From positions 40,243 through 75,582 of the forward strand of contig NZ_JAPYPS010000014.1 of NCBI RefSeq assembly GCF_029937575.1: a DNA stretch of 35,340 nucleotides, read 5' to 3'. The position numbers and the translations under genes were made by a program. Within the stretch, counting starts at the first letter, position 1. Each line of letters begins with the position of its first letter. Shown piece after piece: positions 1 to 8,812 of this stretch. This stretch comes from Nocardioides sp. (GTDB lineage Bacteria; Actinomycetota; Actinomycetes; Propionibacteriales; Nocardioidaceae). The notes below the pieces were generated by a model. The model was not told where the DNA came from. It did not search any database and saw only the letters and a list, made by a program, of their open reading frames with translations.

Positions 1-48
1 GGGGGTACGAGACGCCGGGCCGGGACGGCGGGGCTTCGGGGGCGTCAT
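1..48 (-). CDS. Probable second Mce-associated (mas) protein, N-terminal fragment
   Basis: An ATG at 48-46 overlaps the TGA stop of the preceding mas gene (47-45) in an ATGA arrangement, the junction used throughout this operon. The frame stays open for 16 codons to the window edge and begins MTPPKPRRPG, a basic, proline-rich cytoplasmic start. Actinobacterial mce operons often end with two tandem mas genes, each with a short N-terminal tail, one membrane segment and a SnoaL/NTF2-like outer domain. Position and start coupling are the evidence; the body of the protein lies outside the window, so the family call is inferred. Confidence 0.6.
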   Translation of the reverse strand, partial: MTPPKPRRPGPASRTP

Positions 49-593
49 CCGACGAACTCCAGGTCGTTGGTCAGCCACCGGTCGTCCTCCCGGACGAGCT
101 TGACCAGGATCCGGAAGTTGCGGGCCTGGCCCCCCTCGCCGGTCTGGGCGTTGCTCACCGTGCCGTCGGTGGCCACCAGCACGGTGGCGTCGTCCTGGTC
201 GATGCTCGAGACCGCCGAGCTGACGACGGTGCCGGTCAGCACGGACTCGAACTGGGTCACCAGGTCGACCAGGCTCTCCGACGAGGCGTCGTACTGCTCG
301 AGGAAGGTGCCCGTCGCCGTGCCGCGAACCGCCTCGAAGCTGGCCTCGGGGTCCTCGTAGTCGATGTTGACCAGCGCCAGGGCGGTGGACTCGGCGGCCC
401 GCAGCGCCTCGCCGTAGCGCTTCTGCTCGGCGGCGGACGGCGCGACGGTCTGGGGGCTCTCCCGCTCGGTCCGTGCGTCGCCGCGGGCCTGCTGCACGAT
501 CACCACGCCACCGACGACGCAGCCGCAGGCGAGCAGCAGGGCCACGACGTAGAGGACGGTCTCCAGCCGGGCGCCGGTCGAGAGTCGGCTCAT
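45..593 (-). CDS. Mce-associated membrane protein (mas), operon 1
   Basis: Protein of 182 residues with one N-terminal membrane segment (about residues 11-33) and an outer domain ending in RWLTNDLEFVG, the closing strand pattern of Mas/NTF2-like domains. Mas proteins accompany Mce transporters and are thought to stabilise or assist the complex; no catalysis is expected. The start was placed at the ATG of MSRLSTGARL (593) because it overlaps the TGA of mceF (592-590). A longer frame reaching 629 would run into mceF. The domain contains the SLVDLVTQFESVL helix and a TVVSSAVSSI strand typical of the family. It is the eighth gene downstream of yrbEA and co-transcribed by position. Confidence 0.85.
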   Translation of the reverse strand: MSRLSTGARLETVLYVVALLLACGCVVGGVVIVQQARGDARTERESPQTVAPSAAEQKRYGEALRAAESTALALVNIDYEDPEASFEAVRGTATGTFLEQYDASSESLVDLVTQFESVLTGTVVSSAVSSIDQDDATVLVATDGTVSNAQTGEGGQARNFRILVKLVREDDRWLTNDLEFVG

Positions 594-1858
594 GGGCTCG
601 CCACCGGTCCCACGAGCAACCACTTCCACGAGTCGTCGCCCAGGATCGACAGGTCGCCGGCCTGCTGCACGCGCACGGGCGAGCCGTCACCCGCGATCGC
701 GCCGTCGACCAGGCCCGTCGCCGGGTCGTACGTCGAGGAGTACGAGCGGGCGGGCGACGGGTTGTTGCGGGTGCCCGGGACGTTGGGGGTGCCGCGCTGG
801 ACGAACGGCGCTCCGCTCTTGCACTCGGCCGGGAAGATGGCCGCGTCTGTCAGCTCGTCGCCGCGACGCCACTCGCTGCGCGGCTTGTAGCCGTCGGTGC
901 ACGGCGGGACGCTGTAGTCGAGCTGGAGGTTGACGTGACCGAACCCGTCGGGTGGCGATCCCGTGAAGCCGCCGGCGATCACGCGGGGGAAGGTCACCAG
1001 GAGCTGCTCGACCCCTTCGATGTGGGAGACGACGACCTGGTTCACGGTGGTCAGGTCGCTCAGCAGGACCGGCAGCGTGGGCTCCAGGTCGCGCAGCAGC
1101 CGGGTGACCTGCCGTGCGGTGCCGGGCGTGTCGTCGAGGGTGCGGCGCAGGTCCGCGTCGGACGCGCGCAGGGCGTCGGTGAGGTCGGCGAGATCGGTCG
1201 AGAACGATGTGATGTTGTCGCCGACATCGCGCTGGGTGCCGACGACGGTACGAGCGGTGTCGAGCAGCCGGATGGTGTCGTCGGTGGCGGTGATCGCCTC
1301 GTCGATGAAAGCTCCTCCGTCGTCGATGAGGCGCTGCAGTGGCCGGCCGGTGTCGGCGAACATGTCGCCGAGCTCGCGGACAAGCACCTGCAGGGCTTGC
1401 TTGTCGACCGAGTTGACGAATCCGTCGAGCTGGACCAGGAGGTCGGCCTCGTCCACCGGGAGCGCCGTCGCATCGCCGACGATCAGGTCGCCGTCCTCCG
1501 CAAAGGGGCCGCCCGCGTCCGGGGGCTCGAAGTCGAGGTACTGCTCACCCACGGCCGAGAGGTTGTGCACGAACACCTCCGAGTCGAGCGGGAGCTCGGT
1601 GCCCTCCTCGACCGCGACGTCCACCACGACTCCGGCGCGCGTCACCGTCATCTTGTCGACGGTGCCGATCTTGACACCGCGGTAGGTGACCTCGCTGCCC
1701 TCGAAGAGGCCTCCGGACGCCGGCAGCGCGACCTGCACCGTGTAGCCGCGTCCGAGGACCGTGTCGACGAAGCCGAGGTAGGACGCGGCGACGTAGACGA
1801 TGCCCACCGCCGAGAGGATCACGAAGGCAAGGATGCGTCGCCGTACGGCAGCGATCAT
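590..1858 (-). CDS. MceF subunit, MlaD/Mce domain protein, operon 1
   Basis: Protein of 422 residues: a membrane anchor (about 8-28), an MCE/MlaD domain (about 38-115) with the family signature GGLFEGSEVTYRGVKIG, then a long helical region rich in heptad-like leucines (RQVTRLLRDLEPTLPVLLSD) and a C-terminal tail. Mce subunits assemble, one of each type A-F, into a periplasmic tube that carries lipids to the YrbE permease. Being sixth of the Mce series and followed by mas fits MceF. The start ATG (1858) overlaps the mceE stop by four bases. The tail after the helices (about residues 280-422) is longer than in MceF of operon 2, whose protein is only 366 residues. Confidence 0.9.
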   Translation of the reverse strand: MIAAVRRRILAFVILSAVGIVYVAASYLGFVDTVLGRGYTVQVALPASGGLFEGSEVTYRGVKIGTVDKMTVTRAGVVVDVAVEEGTELPLDSEVFVHNLSAVGEQYLDFEPPDAGGPFAEDGDLIVGDATALPVDEADLLVQLDGFVNSVDKQALQVLVRELGDMFADTGRPLQRLIDDGGAFIDEAITATDDTIRLLDTARTVVGTQRDVGDNITSFSTDLADLTDALRASDADLRRTLDDTPGTARQVTRLLRDLEPTLPVLLSDLTTVNQVVVSHIEGVEQLLVTFPRVIAGGFTGSPPDGFGHVNLQLDYSVPPCTDGYKPRSEWRRGDELTDAAIFPAECKSGAPFVQRGTPNVPGTRNNPSPARSYSSTYDPATGLVDGAIAGDGSPVRVQQAGDLSILGDDSWKWLLVGPVASP

Positions 1859-3240
1859 GAGGCACCCCCCAGGAGGGACGTCGTGTCCGCCGGCGGGCTG
1901 GGGTCACCGCTGGCCAGTCCGGCACCGTAGCGCCCCAGGCCCAGGGATCCCAGCCCCCCGCTCAGCCCCTCGGTCAGTCCCGGGAGGAGTCCGCCGACAC
2001 CGTCGAGCAGACCCAGGGCGAGACAGATCCCGTTGCGTCGGTTCTTCGGCTTCGCGCACTGCTTGACCAGCCGCGGCAGCAGGTCGGCCGAACGCAGCAC
2101 CTTGCGACACGCCTTCGAGTCGATGCCCCCGCTGGTGAGGCACTTCAGGACGAGGTTCACGTTCGGCAACCCGGGGATCTCCGGGAGGGGCAGGTCCGGG
2201 AGGTCCGGGAGGTCGGGCAGCGGCAGGTCGGGAAGGCCGGGCGAGAAGAAGTTCTCCAGGTTGATGTCGGCGCGGATCGAGGTGTTGGCATAGTCACCGC
2301 GCACGATCTCGGAGGCCTCCTTGGGGAACGGGAAGCTCACCAGGAGGTTGAGTCCGGGCGCCAGCGAGTCGCCCGCGTCGCTCAGGTTGTCCAGCACCGG
2401 CTCCAGGTCCCGCAGCTGGGCCAGCAGGTCGTCCTTGCTCGCCCGGATGACGCGAGTGCCGACGGTGCCCAGACGGTCGAGGGAGGCGAGCATCGTGACC
2501 AGCTCGTCCGTCTGGTCGTCGAGCACGTCCACCGCCGGACCGACCACGTCGAGGGCGCCTTGAATCGTGTCCTTCTCCTCGTTCAAGGTCTGCGAGAGGT
2601 TGTTGAGCGACTGCAGCGCGCGGATGATGTCGAGCTTCTGGTCGTCGAGGTCGGAGACCACCCGGTCGAGCGTGCCCAGCAGTCCTCGCAACTCGTCGGT
2701 GCGACCGCTCATCACGTTGTTGAGCTCCTCGGTGATGGTGCCCAGCTGGGCCACCCCGCCGCCACTGAGGAGGGTCGACAACGCCGCGAGGACCTCCTCG
2801 ACCTCGGGGTTGCGTCCCGTCCGGTCGAGCGCGATGTTGTCGCCCTCGCCGAGCTGGCCCTGGGGGGCCTCGCCGGTGGGCGGCTCCAGGGCGACGTACT
2901 TCTCGCCGAGCAGGCTGACCTGGCGGATCTCGGCGACGACGTTGTTGGGCAGCACGACGTCGTCGCGGATGCGTAGGGTGACCCGGGCGTGCCAGCCGAC
3001 CCGGTCGACCTCGATCACCTCGCCGACCGTGACGTCGTCGACGAAGACCGGCGAGCGCGGCACCACGTTGAGGATGTCGTCGAAGTCGGCGGTGACCTCG
3101 TAGGCCTCGTCGGCGTCCACCGGGGACCCCGGCAGCGGCAGGTCGTAGGCGCCGTCGAAGTCGCAGGCGGTCAGACCGCCCGCGACCAGCACGGTGGCCA
3201 CCAGCGTGGTCAGGGCGCTGGCGAGGGAGCGTCGCACCAT
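1855..3240 (-). CDS. MceE subunit, lipoprotein (LprK-like), operon 1
   Basis: Protein of 461 residues. The start is the ATG of MVRRSLASAL at 3240, which shares one base with the mceD TGA; a longer frame upstream would overlap mceD by over 200 bases. The N terminus is a lipoprotein signal with lipobox LTAC (Cys26), as in MceE/LprK proteins, so it should be anchored by lipid. An MCE domain follows (about 45-125, with FVDDVTVGEVIEVDRVG) and then a long helical stretch. Near residues 330-360 is a run of LPDLP-type repeats, encoded by imperfect 9-base DNA repeats at about 2176-2241. The tail holds four cysteines and a glycine-rich end. Fifth Mce gene of operon 1. Confidence 0.9.
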   Translation of the reverse strand: MVRRSLASALTTLVATVLVAGGLTACDFDGAYDLPLPGSPVDADEAYEVTADFDDILNVVPRSPVFVDDVTVGEVIEVDRVGWHARVTLRIRDDVVLPNNVVAEIRQVSLLGEKYVALEPPTGEAPQGQLGEGDNIALDRTGRNPEVEEVLAALSTLLSGGGVAQLGTITEELNNVMSGRTDELRGLLGTLDRVVSDLDDQKLDIIRALQSLNNLSQTLNEEKDTIQGALDVVGPAVDVLDDQTDELVTMLASLDRLGTVGTRVIRASKDDLLAQLRDLEPVLDNLSDAGDSLAPGLNLLVSFPFPKEASEIVRGDYANTSIRADINLENFFSPGLPDLPLPDLPDLPDLPLPEIPGLPNVNLVLKCLTSGGIDSKACRKVLRSADLLPRLVKQCAKPKNRRNGICLALGLLDGVGGLLPGLTEGLSGGLGSLGLGRYGAGLASGDPSPPADTTSLLGGAS

Positions 3241-4511
3241 CACCGCCCACCTCCTGAGAGGAGGCCGGCCAGGTCCGGCGGCGTCTCGGTGGTGAAGGCC
3301 CCGGAGACGGCCTGCGACACCCGGGCGGGCGCGCCCTCGCGGACGGGCCGGCGGGCCCCGCCCGGCCGGCTCACGTTGTCCCCGGTGCCGGCGCGGTTGT
3401 CGGTCTGCGGCCTTCCGGCGGCCGGCGGGATGCTGGGCAGCTGGTCCTCGAGCGGCTCCAGGAGCGCCTCCAGCAGCTCGCACGCCAGGGTCTTGCTGAC
3501 CTTGGGCAAGCTGGACTGCTGGATGATCGAGCAGATGAAGCCGTCGGCGTCGAAGGCGTTGCCGGTGACGCCGATGCGCGAGCCGATCGAGCCCGACTCG
3601 ACGTTGAAGGCCAGGAAGAGGTTGCCCATCGCGACCGGCGCGACCTCCAGGGCGGTGTCGAGGCTCTGCTTCTCGGAGGCGATCGTGCGCACCACCCGGG
3701 TGAGCTTCTCGACGTCGGTGACCAGCGCCCTGCGGTTGTTCTTCACGAAGCCCTTGACCGTGCCTACCGTGTCCGAGACCGCCGCGAGGACGGCTTGGAG
3801 CTCCTGGCGCTCGCCGGAGAGCTGAGCGGCGACGTCCGCGAGGTCGGCGAAGAAGGCCCGGACGAGCCGGTCGTTCTCACCGAGCGTCTCGGTGAAGTCG
3901 GCCAGCTGGCTGACGGTGGCGAACAGGTCCCCCGAGCTGTTGGAGAAGGTGCTGGCTGCCTCGGAGAGGTTGCGCAGCATCTCGTTGGCCTGCTTGCCCT
4001 GGCCGTCGAGGGCGTCGGCACCCGCTGTCACGAGGTTGTTGAGGGTGCCGTCGGCGTTGACGCCGTTCGGCCCCAGGGTGGCGGTCAGCTCGTTGAGGCT
4101 GGAGTAGATCCGGTCCAGCTCGACGGGGACCGCGGTCTCGGGCAGCGGGATGTCGGCGCCGTCCGCCATCGTCGCTCCCCCGGTGTAGACCGGGGTCAGC
4201 TGCACGAAGCGGTCGGCGACGAGTGTCGGGGTGACCACGACGGCCTGCGCGTCACTCGGCAGGTCGAGGGCGCCGTCGTACTCCATGTCGACGCGCACGG
4301 ACCCGCCCTCCGGGGTCACCGCCGTGACGCTGCCGACGTTGACGCCCAGGATCCGTACGTCGGTGCCCTCGTAGACGCTGACGGCACGGGAGAAGTGGGC
4401 GGTCACGGTCTTGGGGCCCACGTCGTCGGCGCCACGCACCAGGACCACGCCCATCAGTCCGAGGGCGAGGACGGCGACCAGGGCATTGCGGAAGGTCACG
4501 AAGCGCTTCAT
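3240..4511 (-). CDS. MceD subunit, MlaD/Mce domain protein, operon 1
   Basis: Protein of 423 residues. The start chosen is the ATG of MKRFVTFRNAL at 4511, overlapping the mceC TGA by four bases. One membrane anchor (about 9-25) precedes an MCE domain (about 37-115, with VYEGTDVRILGVNVGSV) and a long helical region. The C-terminal 70 residues are rich in Pro, Gly and Arg and look disordered (PPAAGRPQTDNRAGTG). It is expected to be one of six different subunits in the lipid channel. Unlike its counterpart in operon 2 it has no cysteine near the signal, so it should be a plain membrane-anchored subunit. Confidence 0.88.
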   Translation of the reverse strand: MKRFVTFRNALVAVLALGLMGVVLVRGADDVGPKTVTAHFSRAVSVYEGTDVRILGVNVGSVTAVTPEGGSVRVDMEYDGALDLPSDAQAVVVTPTLVADRFVQLTPVYTGGATMADGADIPLPETAVPVELDRIYSSLNELTATLGPNGVNADGTLNNLVTAGADALDGQGKQANEMLRNLSEAASTFSNSSGDLFATVSQLADFTETLGENDRLVRAFFADLADVAAQLSGERQELQAVLAAVSDTVGTVKGFVKNNRRALVTDVEKLTRVVRTIASEKQSLDTALEVAPVAMGNLFLAFNVESGSIGSRIGVTGNAFDADGFICSIIQQSSLPKVSKTLACELLEALLEPLEDQLPSIPPAAGRPQTDNRAGTGDNVSRPGGARRPVREGAPARVSQAVSGAFTTETPPDLAGLLSGGGR

Positions 4512-5500
4512 CCCAGGCCTCCCGGGTTGGGCAAGAACTCGCCCGTGGGGATCGCCAGGAGGTTGACGGCATAGGCGTCGAACCACGGCCCGGTGCCGAT
4601 GATGTTGCCCAGGATGGAGACGTAGGGCCCCAGCGCGTTGAGGGTCGCCTTGAGCTCCTCCTCGCGGGAGATCAGCGTGTCGAGCAGGTCGTCGACCTGA
4701 CGCAGGGCCGGCCGGATCTGGTCCTGGTTGTCCGTGGCGACGCCGCGCAGCTCGACCGCCAGCTCGCGCGCGTTGACCAGGAGCCGGTGGATGGCAGCCT
4801 TGCGCTTCTTGAGCTCCTCGAAGACGAGGTCGGCACTCCCCATCAACGTGACGAGGTCCTCGGAGCGAGCCGCGAGGACCTCGGTCACGCCGCGTGAGCT
4901 GCGGAAGAGCCGCTGGAGCTCGGCGTCGCGCGAAGCCACGCTCTCGGAGAGCCGCGAGATCCCCTCGAAGCTCGCCGTGATCTCCGGGGCCGCGGAGTCG
5001 ATGGTCTCCCCGAGCACGTTGAAGGCCTGCTTGAGCTGGTCGGTGTCGATGGCCTCGGTGGTCGTGGTCAGGTCGCCGAAGACACCGATGATGTCGTAGG
5101 CCGACTCCGTGCGATCGAGCGGGATCGCGACCTCCGGGTCGAGCTCCCCCGCGCCTGCGGGATCGACGTTGAGGTACTTCTCGCCCAACAGGTTGAGGAC
5201 CTCGACCGAGGCCGACGTCTCCGACCCGAGATCGACGCCGTTGTCGACCTCGAAGGTCACGATCACGCGGTCGCGGTTCTCGGGGTCCAGCTCCACGCCG
5301 CTGACTCGACCGGAGCGGATCCCGCCGACCTGCACGACGTTGCCCCGGTGGATCCCGCTGGCATCGCTGAACTCGGCGGTGTACGTCGTGCCGCCGAAAC
5401 CGGGGAAGCGGGAGAGGTTGAAGGTCGCCGCCATGATCAGGGCCATCACCACCAGGGTGATCGCCCCCAGGCGCAGCACACGGGCCTCGGAGACTCTCAC
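4508..5500 (-). CDS. MceC subunit, MlaD/Mce domain protein, operon 1
   Basis: Protein of 330 residues if started at GTG 5500, reading MRVSEARVLRLGAITL. This GTG overlaps the mceB TGA (5499-5497) as GTGA, the same type of junction as its neighbours, so it is preferred over the frame that continues upstream inside mceB. A membrane segment spans about residues 9-27, the MCE domain about 35-115 (IHRGNVVQVGGIRSGRV), and the rest is helical, ending in TGPWFDAYAVNLLAIP, a tail also recognisable in MceC of operon 2 (TGNGPYADLF). It should contribute one subunit to the hexameric channel. Confidence 0.87.
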   Translation of the reverse strand: MRVSEARVLRLGAITLVVMALIMAATFNLSRFPGFGGTTYTAEFSDASGIHRGNVVQVGGIRSGRVSGVELDPENRDRVIVTFEVDNGVDLGSETSASVEVLNLLGEKYLNVDPAGAGELDPEVAIPLDRTESAYDIIGVFGDLTTTTEAIDTDQLKQAFNVLGETIDSAAPEITASFEGISRLSESVASRDAELQRLFRSSRGVTEVLAARSEDLVTLMGSADLVFEELKKRKAAIHRLLVNARELAVELRGVATDNQDQIRPALRQVDDLLDTLISREEELKATLNALGPYVSILGNIIGTGPWFDAYAVNLLAIPTGEFLPNPGGLG

Positions 5501-6576
5501 CGGTTGCACCTCGGCGCCGTCGAACGGAAGTCGAGGTTGTTCAGCTGGTCGTTGAGGTCCTTGATGATGGGCAGACCGCTGATGATGGGGAGCTTGATCC
5601 GCCCCGAGAAGCCGCAGATGTAGTAGTTGTACCAAGACCCGTAGGTGCCGGTGCGCGTCTGGTCGGTCATCGACTCGGGCAGCCGGTCGAAGATCTCGAC
5701 CACCAGGTCGCGGTTCTTGGGTTTGTTCAGCAGCGTCGCCAGCCGGCGCAGCTGGGCGACGTCGCCCTTGACGAGTGGACGCGCGTCCTTCAGCAGGTCC
5801 GAGAGCACGACGGTGAGGTCGGAGATGCTGTCGAGCGACGACCCGATCGTGTCGCGGTCGCGTGCGAGGTCGACCATCCAGTCCTTCAGCTCGACGACCA
5901 GGTCGTCCAGCTCCTCGTGGCGCTCGTCGACCGTCGTCAGGGTGGTGCCGAGGTTGGTGACCACGTCCCCGATCAGCTCGTCGCGGTCGGCCAGGGTGGT
6001 GGTGAGCGACGCGGTGCTCTCGAGCAACGACCGGACCGTGCCGCCCTCCCCCTGCAGGACCTGGATCAGGTTGAAGGTGAGCTCGTTGACCTGCTGGGGC
6101 TGCAGTGCCTGGAAGAGCGGCTTGAAGCCGTTGAACAGGGTGGTCAGGTCGAGGGACGGCTGGGTCTGCTCCATCGGGATGGTGGCGCCGGCCTGCAACT
6201 GCTCGGCCTCCTTGTCCACCCCCTCCTCGAGTGCGAGGTAGCGGTCGCCGACCAGGTTGAGGAACCGGATCTCGGCGCGGGAGGCGGTGGTGAGCGGCAC
6301 CTCGGCCTTCACCCGGAACGTCACGAGCGCGTCCCCGTTGTCGGTTCCGGTGTGCTCGACGCTCTTCACCTCGCCCACGCTGACGCCGGCCACCCGGACG
6401 TCGTCGCCCTTCTTCAGCGAGCTCGCGCTGGTGAACTCGGCCGCGTAGGTGCGTCCCTCACCGAAGCCGAAGTTGCCCATGATCACGGCCAGCAGGCCGG
6501 TCACCAGGACCGAGACCACCGTGAAGATCGCCAGCTTGATGCCGGCACGCACGGTGACGGCGTCACGGGTGTTCAC
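5497..6576 (-). CDS. MceB subunit, MlaD/Mce domain protein, operon 1
   Basis: Protein of 359 residues starting at ATG 6576, which overlaps the mceA stop by four bases. A membrane anchor (about 13-35) is followed by an MCE domain (about 42-125, with LKKGDDVRVAGVSVGEV) and a helical region. The sequence QPSLDLTTLFNGFKPLFQAL and the tail YGSWYNYYICGFSGRI are characteristic of MceB; the tail cysteine is shared with MceB of operon 2. The gene is second in the Mce series. Expected role: one of six subunits of the envelope-spanning lipid conduit. Confidence 0.9.
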   Translation of the reverse strand: MNTRDAVTVRAGIKLAIFTVVSVLVTGLLAVIMGNFGFGEGRTYAAEFTSASSLKKGDDVRVAGVSVGEVKSVEHTGTDNGDALVTFRVKAEVPLTTASRAEIRFLNLVGDRYLALEEGVDKEAEQLQAGATIPMEQTQPSLDLTTLFNGFKPLFQALQPQQVNELTFNLIQVLQGEGGTVRSLLESTASLTTTLADRDELIGDVVTNLGTTLTTVDERHEELDDLVVELKDWMVDLARDRDTIGSSLDSISDLTVVLSDLLKDARPLVKGDVAQLRRLATLLNKPKNRDLVVEIFDRLPESMTDQTRTGTYGSWYNYYICGFSGRIKLPIISGLPIIKDLNDQLNNLDFRSTAPRCNR

Positions 6577-7958
6577 GAGTCGTCACCCCCGCCCCGGACC
6601 ACGGGTCCGTACAGCAACGACCCGAGGGAGCCGTAGGTCTCGGGGGCCCGGCCGCTGCGCTCGGCGAGCAGGGCGTTGAGCACCTGCTGCTCACCTTCCG
6701 TGCCGGCGTACCCGCTCGACATCCCGACGCCGAAGCCCGACTGGCGAGCCCAGTCCGGAGCCGTGCGCGGCAGCGGCAGCCCGGGGAGCAGGTCGTCGAG
6801 ATCCGGGATCAGCACCGGGAGGTCGCTGCGCGGTGGGTTGTCGTCGATGTCGGTGCCGTCGTCGAAGGACTCCGGTCCGATCGGGACCGGCGGCTTGGGC
6901 AGCCCCGAGCACCACGGACCGTGACCCAGCTCGCCGTACACCGGCTTGTCGTCGGGTCCGTAGGCCTCGTACTGCGCGGAGCCCAGCTCGATGTACTGCT
7001 TGACCTCGTTGCCCTCGAACGTCTTGGCCAGGATCGGGGCGTAGCGCGCGGCTCCCTTGAGCAGGCACGGCAGCTCCGGGGAGTACGTCGCCAGGAGCTT
7101 GAGCACGGGGGCGCCCACCTCGCCCACCCGGATGAGCGCCGACTCGTTGTCCCTCAGGACGCGGGTCGTCGTGTTGGACAGGCCGGTGAGGTCGCTGAAG
7201 AACACGTCCAGCTGCTCGCGTTTCTGCAGCACGGTCTTGGAGGTGACCGTGAGGTTGCCCAGGACGCGCAGAAGATCGGGTGCGGCGAGATCGTAGGTGT
7301 CGGCCACGTCGGCGAGTGCGACGAGGTCCTCCTGCAGCGTCGGCAGCGAACCCTCGATATCACCGAGGTAGGTGCCGAGGTCCTCGAGCGTCACGCCGAG
7401 CTGGTCCCCGCGCCCTTCGAGGGCGTTGGCCACCGCGCTCAGGGTCATGTTGAGGTCGGCCGGACGCAGCGCCCGGAGCAGGGGAAACAGGTCCGCGAGG
7501 ATCTGGCTCAGCTCGACGTTGGTCTCCACCCGGTCGGTGGGGATGACGGCGTCGGGAGCGAGCGCGGCGACGGACGGGTCGTCCGGGGTCACGAAGGAGA
7601 CGTACTTCTGACCGAACAACGTCGTCGGGAGGATCTGGACGGCGACGTTGGCCGGCAGCTCCTTGGCGGCCGCTGGCTCCAGGGCCACTCTGATCACGGC
7701 GTTCTCGCCGTTCTGCGACACCTCGCGGACCTGTCCGATCAAGACCCCGTTGCGGCGGACGTCACCGAACTTGGTGAGTTGCAGGCCGGCGCGGTCGGCC
7801 TCGATCGTGACCATCGTGACGTCGGCGAACTTCTTGTCGTAGATCGCGATCGAGAGGTAGACGAGCAGGGCGATGCTCGTCAGGAAGGCCACTCCCGCCA
7901 CGAGCAGACGGCGGTGCTCCCGGGGGCTGTCGTGGTGGATGTTCACCAGCATCGGCAT
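6573..7958 (-). CDS. MceA subunit, MlaD/Mce domain protein, operon 1
   Basis: Protein of 461 residues from ATG 7958; a second ATG two codons later (7952) is possible. A purine-rich GGGGGTGGA lies about 6-14 bases upstream in the 14-base gap after yrbEB. The N terminus has a membrane anchor (about 18-37), then the MCE domain (about 48-130, with GDVRRNGVLIGQVREV) and helices. Residues around 350-390 contain GELGHGPWCSGLPKPP, a typical MceA C-terminal element. The longer frame upstream of 7958 is only the opposite reading of yrbEB. This is a full-length MceA, about 100 residues longer than MceA of operon 2. Confidence 0.9.
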   Translation of the reverse strand: MPMLVNIHHDSPREHRRLLVAGVAFLTSIALLVYLSIAIYDKKFADVTMVTIEADRAGLQLTKFGDVRRNGVLIGQVREVSQNGENAVIRVALEPAAAKELPANVAVQILPTTLFGQKYVSFVTPDDPSVAALAPDAVIPTDRVETNVELSQILADLFPLLRALRPADLNMTLSAVANALEGRGDQLGVTLEDLGTYLGDIEGSLPTLQEDLVALADVADTYDLAAPDLLRVLGNLTVTSKTVLQKREQLDVFFSDLTGLSNTTTRVLRDNESALIRVGEVGAPVLKLLATYSPELPCLLKGAARYAPILAKTFEGNEVKQYIELGSAQYEAYGPDDKPVYGELGHGPWCSGLPKPPVPIGPESFDDGTDIDDNPPRSDLPVLIPDLDDLLPGLPLPRTAPDWARQSGFGVGMSSGYAGTEGEQQVLNALLAERSGRAPETYGSLGSLLYGPVVRGGGDDS

Positions 7959-7972
7959 GCGGAGTCCACCCC

Positions 7973-8812
7973 CTACCCGGTGATCCGCACGGTGGTGGTC
8001 GAGCCCCAGATGGCGAAGCTCAGGAAGAAGTCCGCGACCACGACGGTCACGATGCTGGTCCGGATCGCCTGCCCGACGGCTGTGCCCACGCCGGCCGGAC
8101 CGCCGCTCGCGGTGTAGCCGTAGTAGCAGTGGATCAGGATGATCGCCGTAGCCAGCACGAGCAGCTTGGCGAAGGACCAGAGGATGTCGATCGGCGGCAG
8201 GAACTGCAGGAAGTAGTGGTCGTAGGTGCCGCTCGACTGGCCGTAGATGTAGACGGTGATCAGCCGCGGCGAGAGGTAGGAGGCGCTCAGCGCGACGACG
8301 TACAACGGGATGACGGCGATGAAGGCCGCGATCATCCGCGTGGTCACCAGGAACGGCAGCGACGGGACGCCCATGACCTCGAGGGCGTCGATCTCCTCCG
8401 AGATCCGCATGGCCCCCAGACGTGCGGTGTAGCCGCACCCGACCGTGGCGGCCAGGGCGATCGACGAGATGAGCGGTGCCACCTCGCGGGTGTTGAAGTA
8501 GGCGGAGATGAACGCGCTGAACTTGGCGACGCCGATCTGGCTGAGCGAGGCGTAGCCCTGGATCCCCACCTCGGTGCCGGCGAAGAACGCCAGGAAGGCG
8601 ATGACGCCGACGCTGCCGGCGATCAGGGTCAGGGCGCCGGTGCCGAAGGTGACCTCGGCCAGGGTCTTGGTGATCTCCTTGGGGTAGCGACGGATGGCCC
8701 TGGGGGTCCAGGCCAACGCCTTGACGTAGAAGAGGAGCTGGTCGCCGTAGCCCTCCAGGGTGCGGCGCCTGCCGTTGACGAAGGAGCTTCCGAGCTGCGT
8801 GATGGTGGCCAT
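7973..8812 (-). CDS. YrbEB permease, MlaE family, operon 1
   Basis: Integral membrane protein of 279 residues, a MlaE/YrbE-type ABC permease that receives lipid from the Mce tube. The start ATG (8812) shares one base with the yrbEA stop (TGATG). The conserved cytoplasmic coupling motif EExDALxVMGxP appears as SEEIDALEVMGVPSLPFLV at about residues 135-155. Further membrane segments follow, and the protein ends in the ILIHCYYGYTASGGPAGVG and FAIWGSTTTV segments common to YrbEB. It should pair with YrbEA as a heterodimer driven by an MceG ATPase encoded elsewhere. Confidence 0.92.
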   Translation of the reverse strand: MATITQLGSSFVNGRRRTLEGYGDQLLFYVKALAWTPRAIRRYPKEITKTLAEVTFGTGALTLIAGSVGVIAFLAFFAGTEVGIQGYASLSQIGVAKFSAFISAYFNTREVAPLISSIALAATVGCGYTARLGAMRISEEIDALEVMGVPSLPFLVTTRMIAAFIAVIPLYVVALSASYLSPRLITVYIYGQSSGTYDHYFLQFLPPIDILWSFAKLLVLATAIILIHCYYGYTASGGPAGVGTAVGQAIRTSIVTVVVADFFLSFAIWGSTTTVRITG

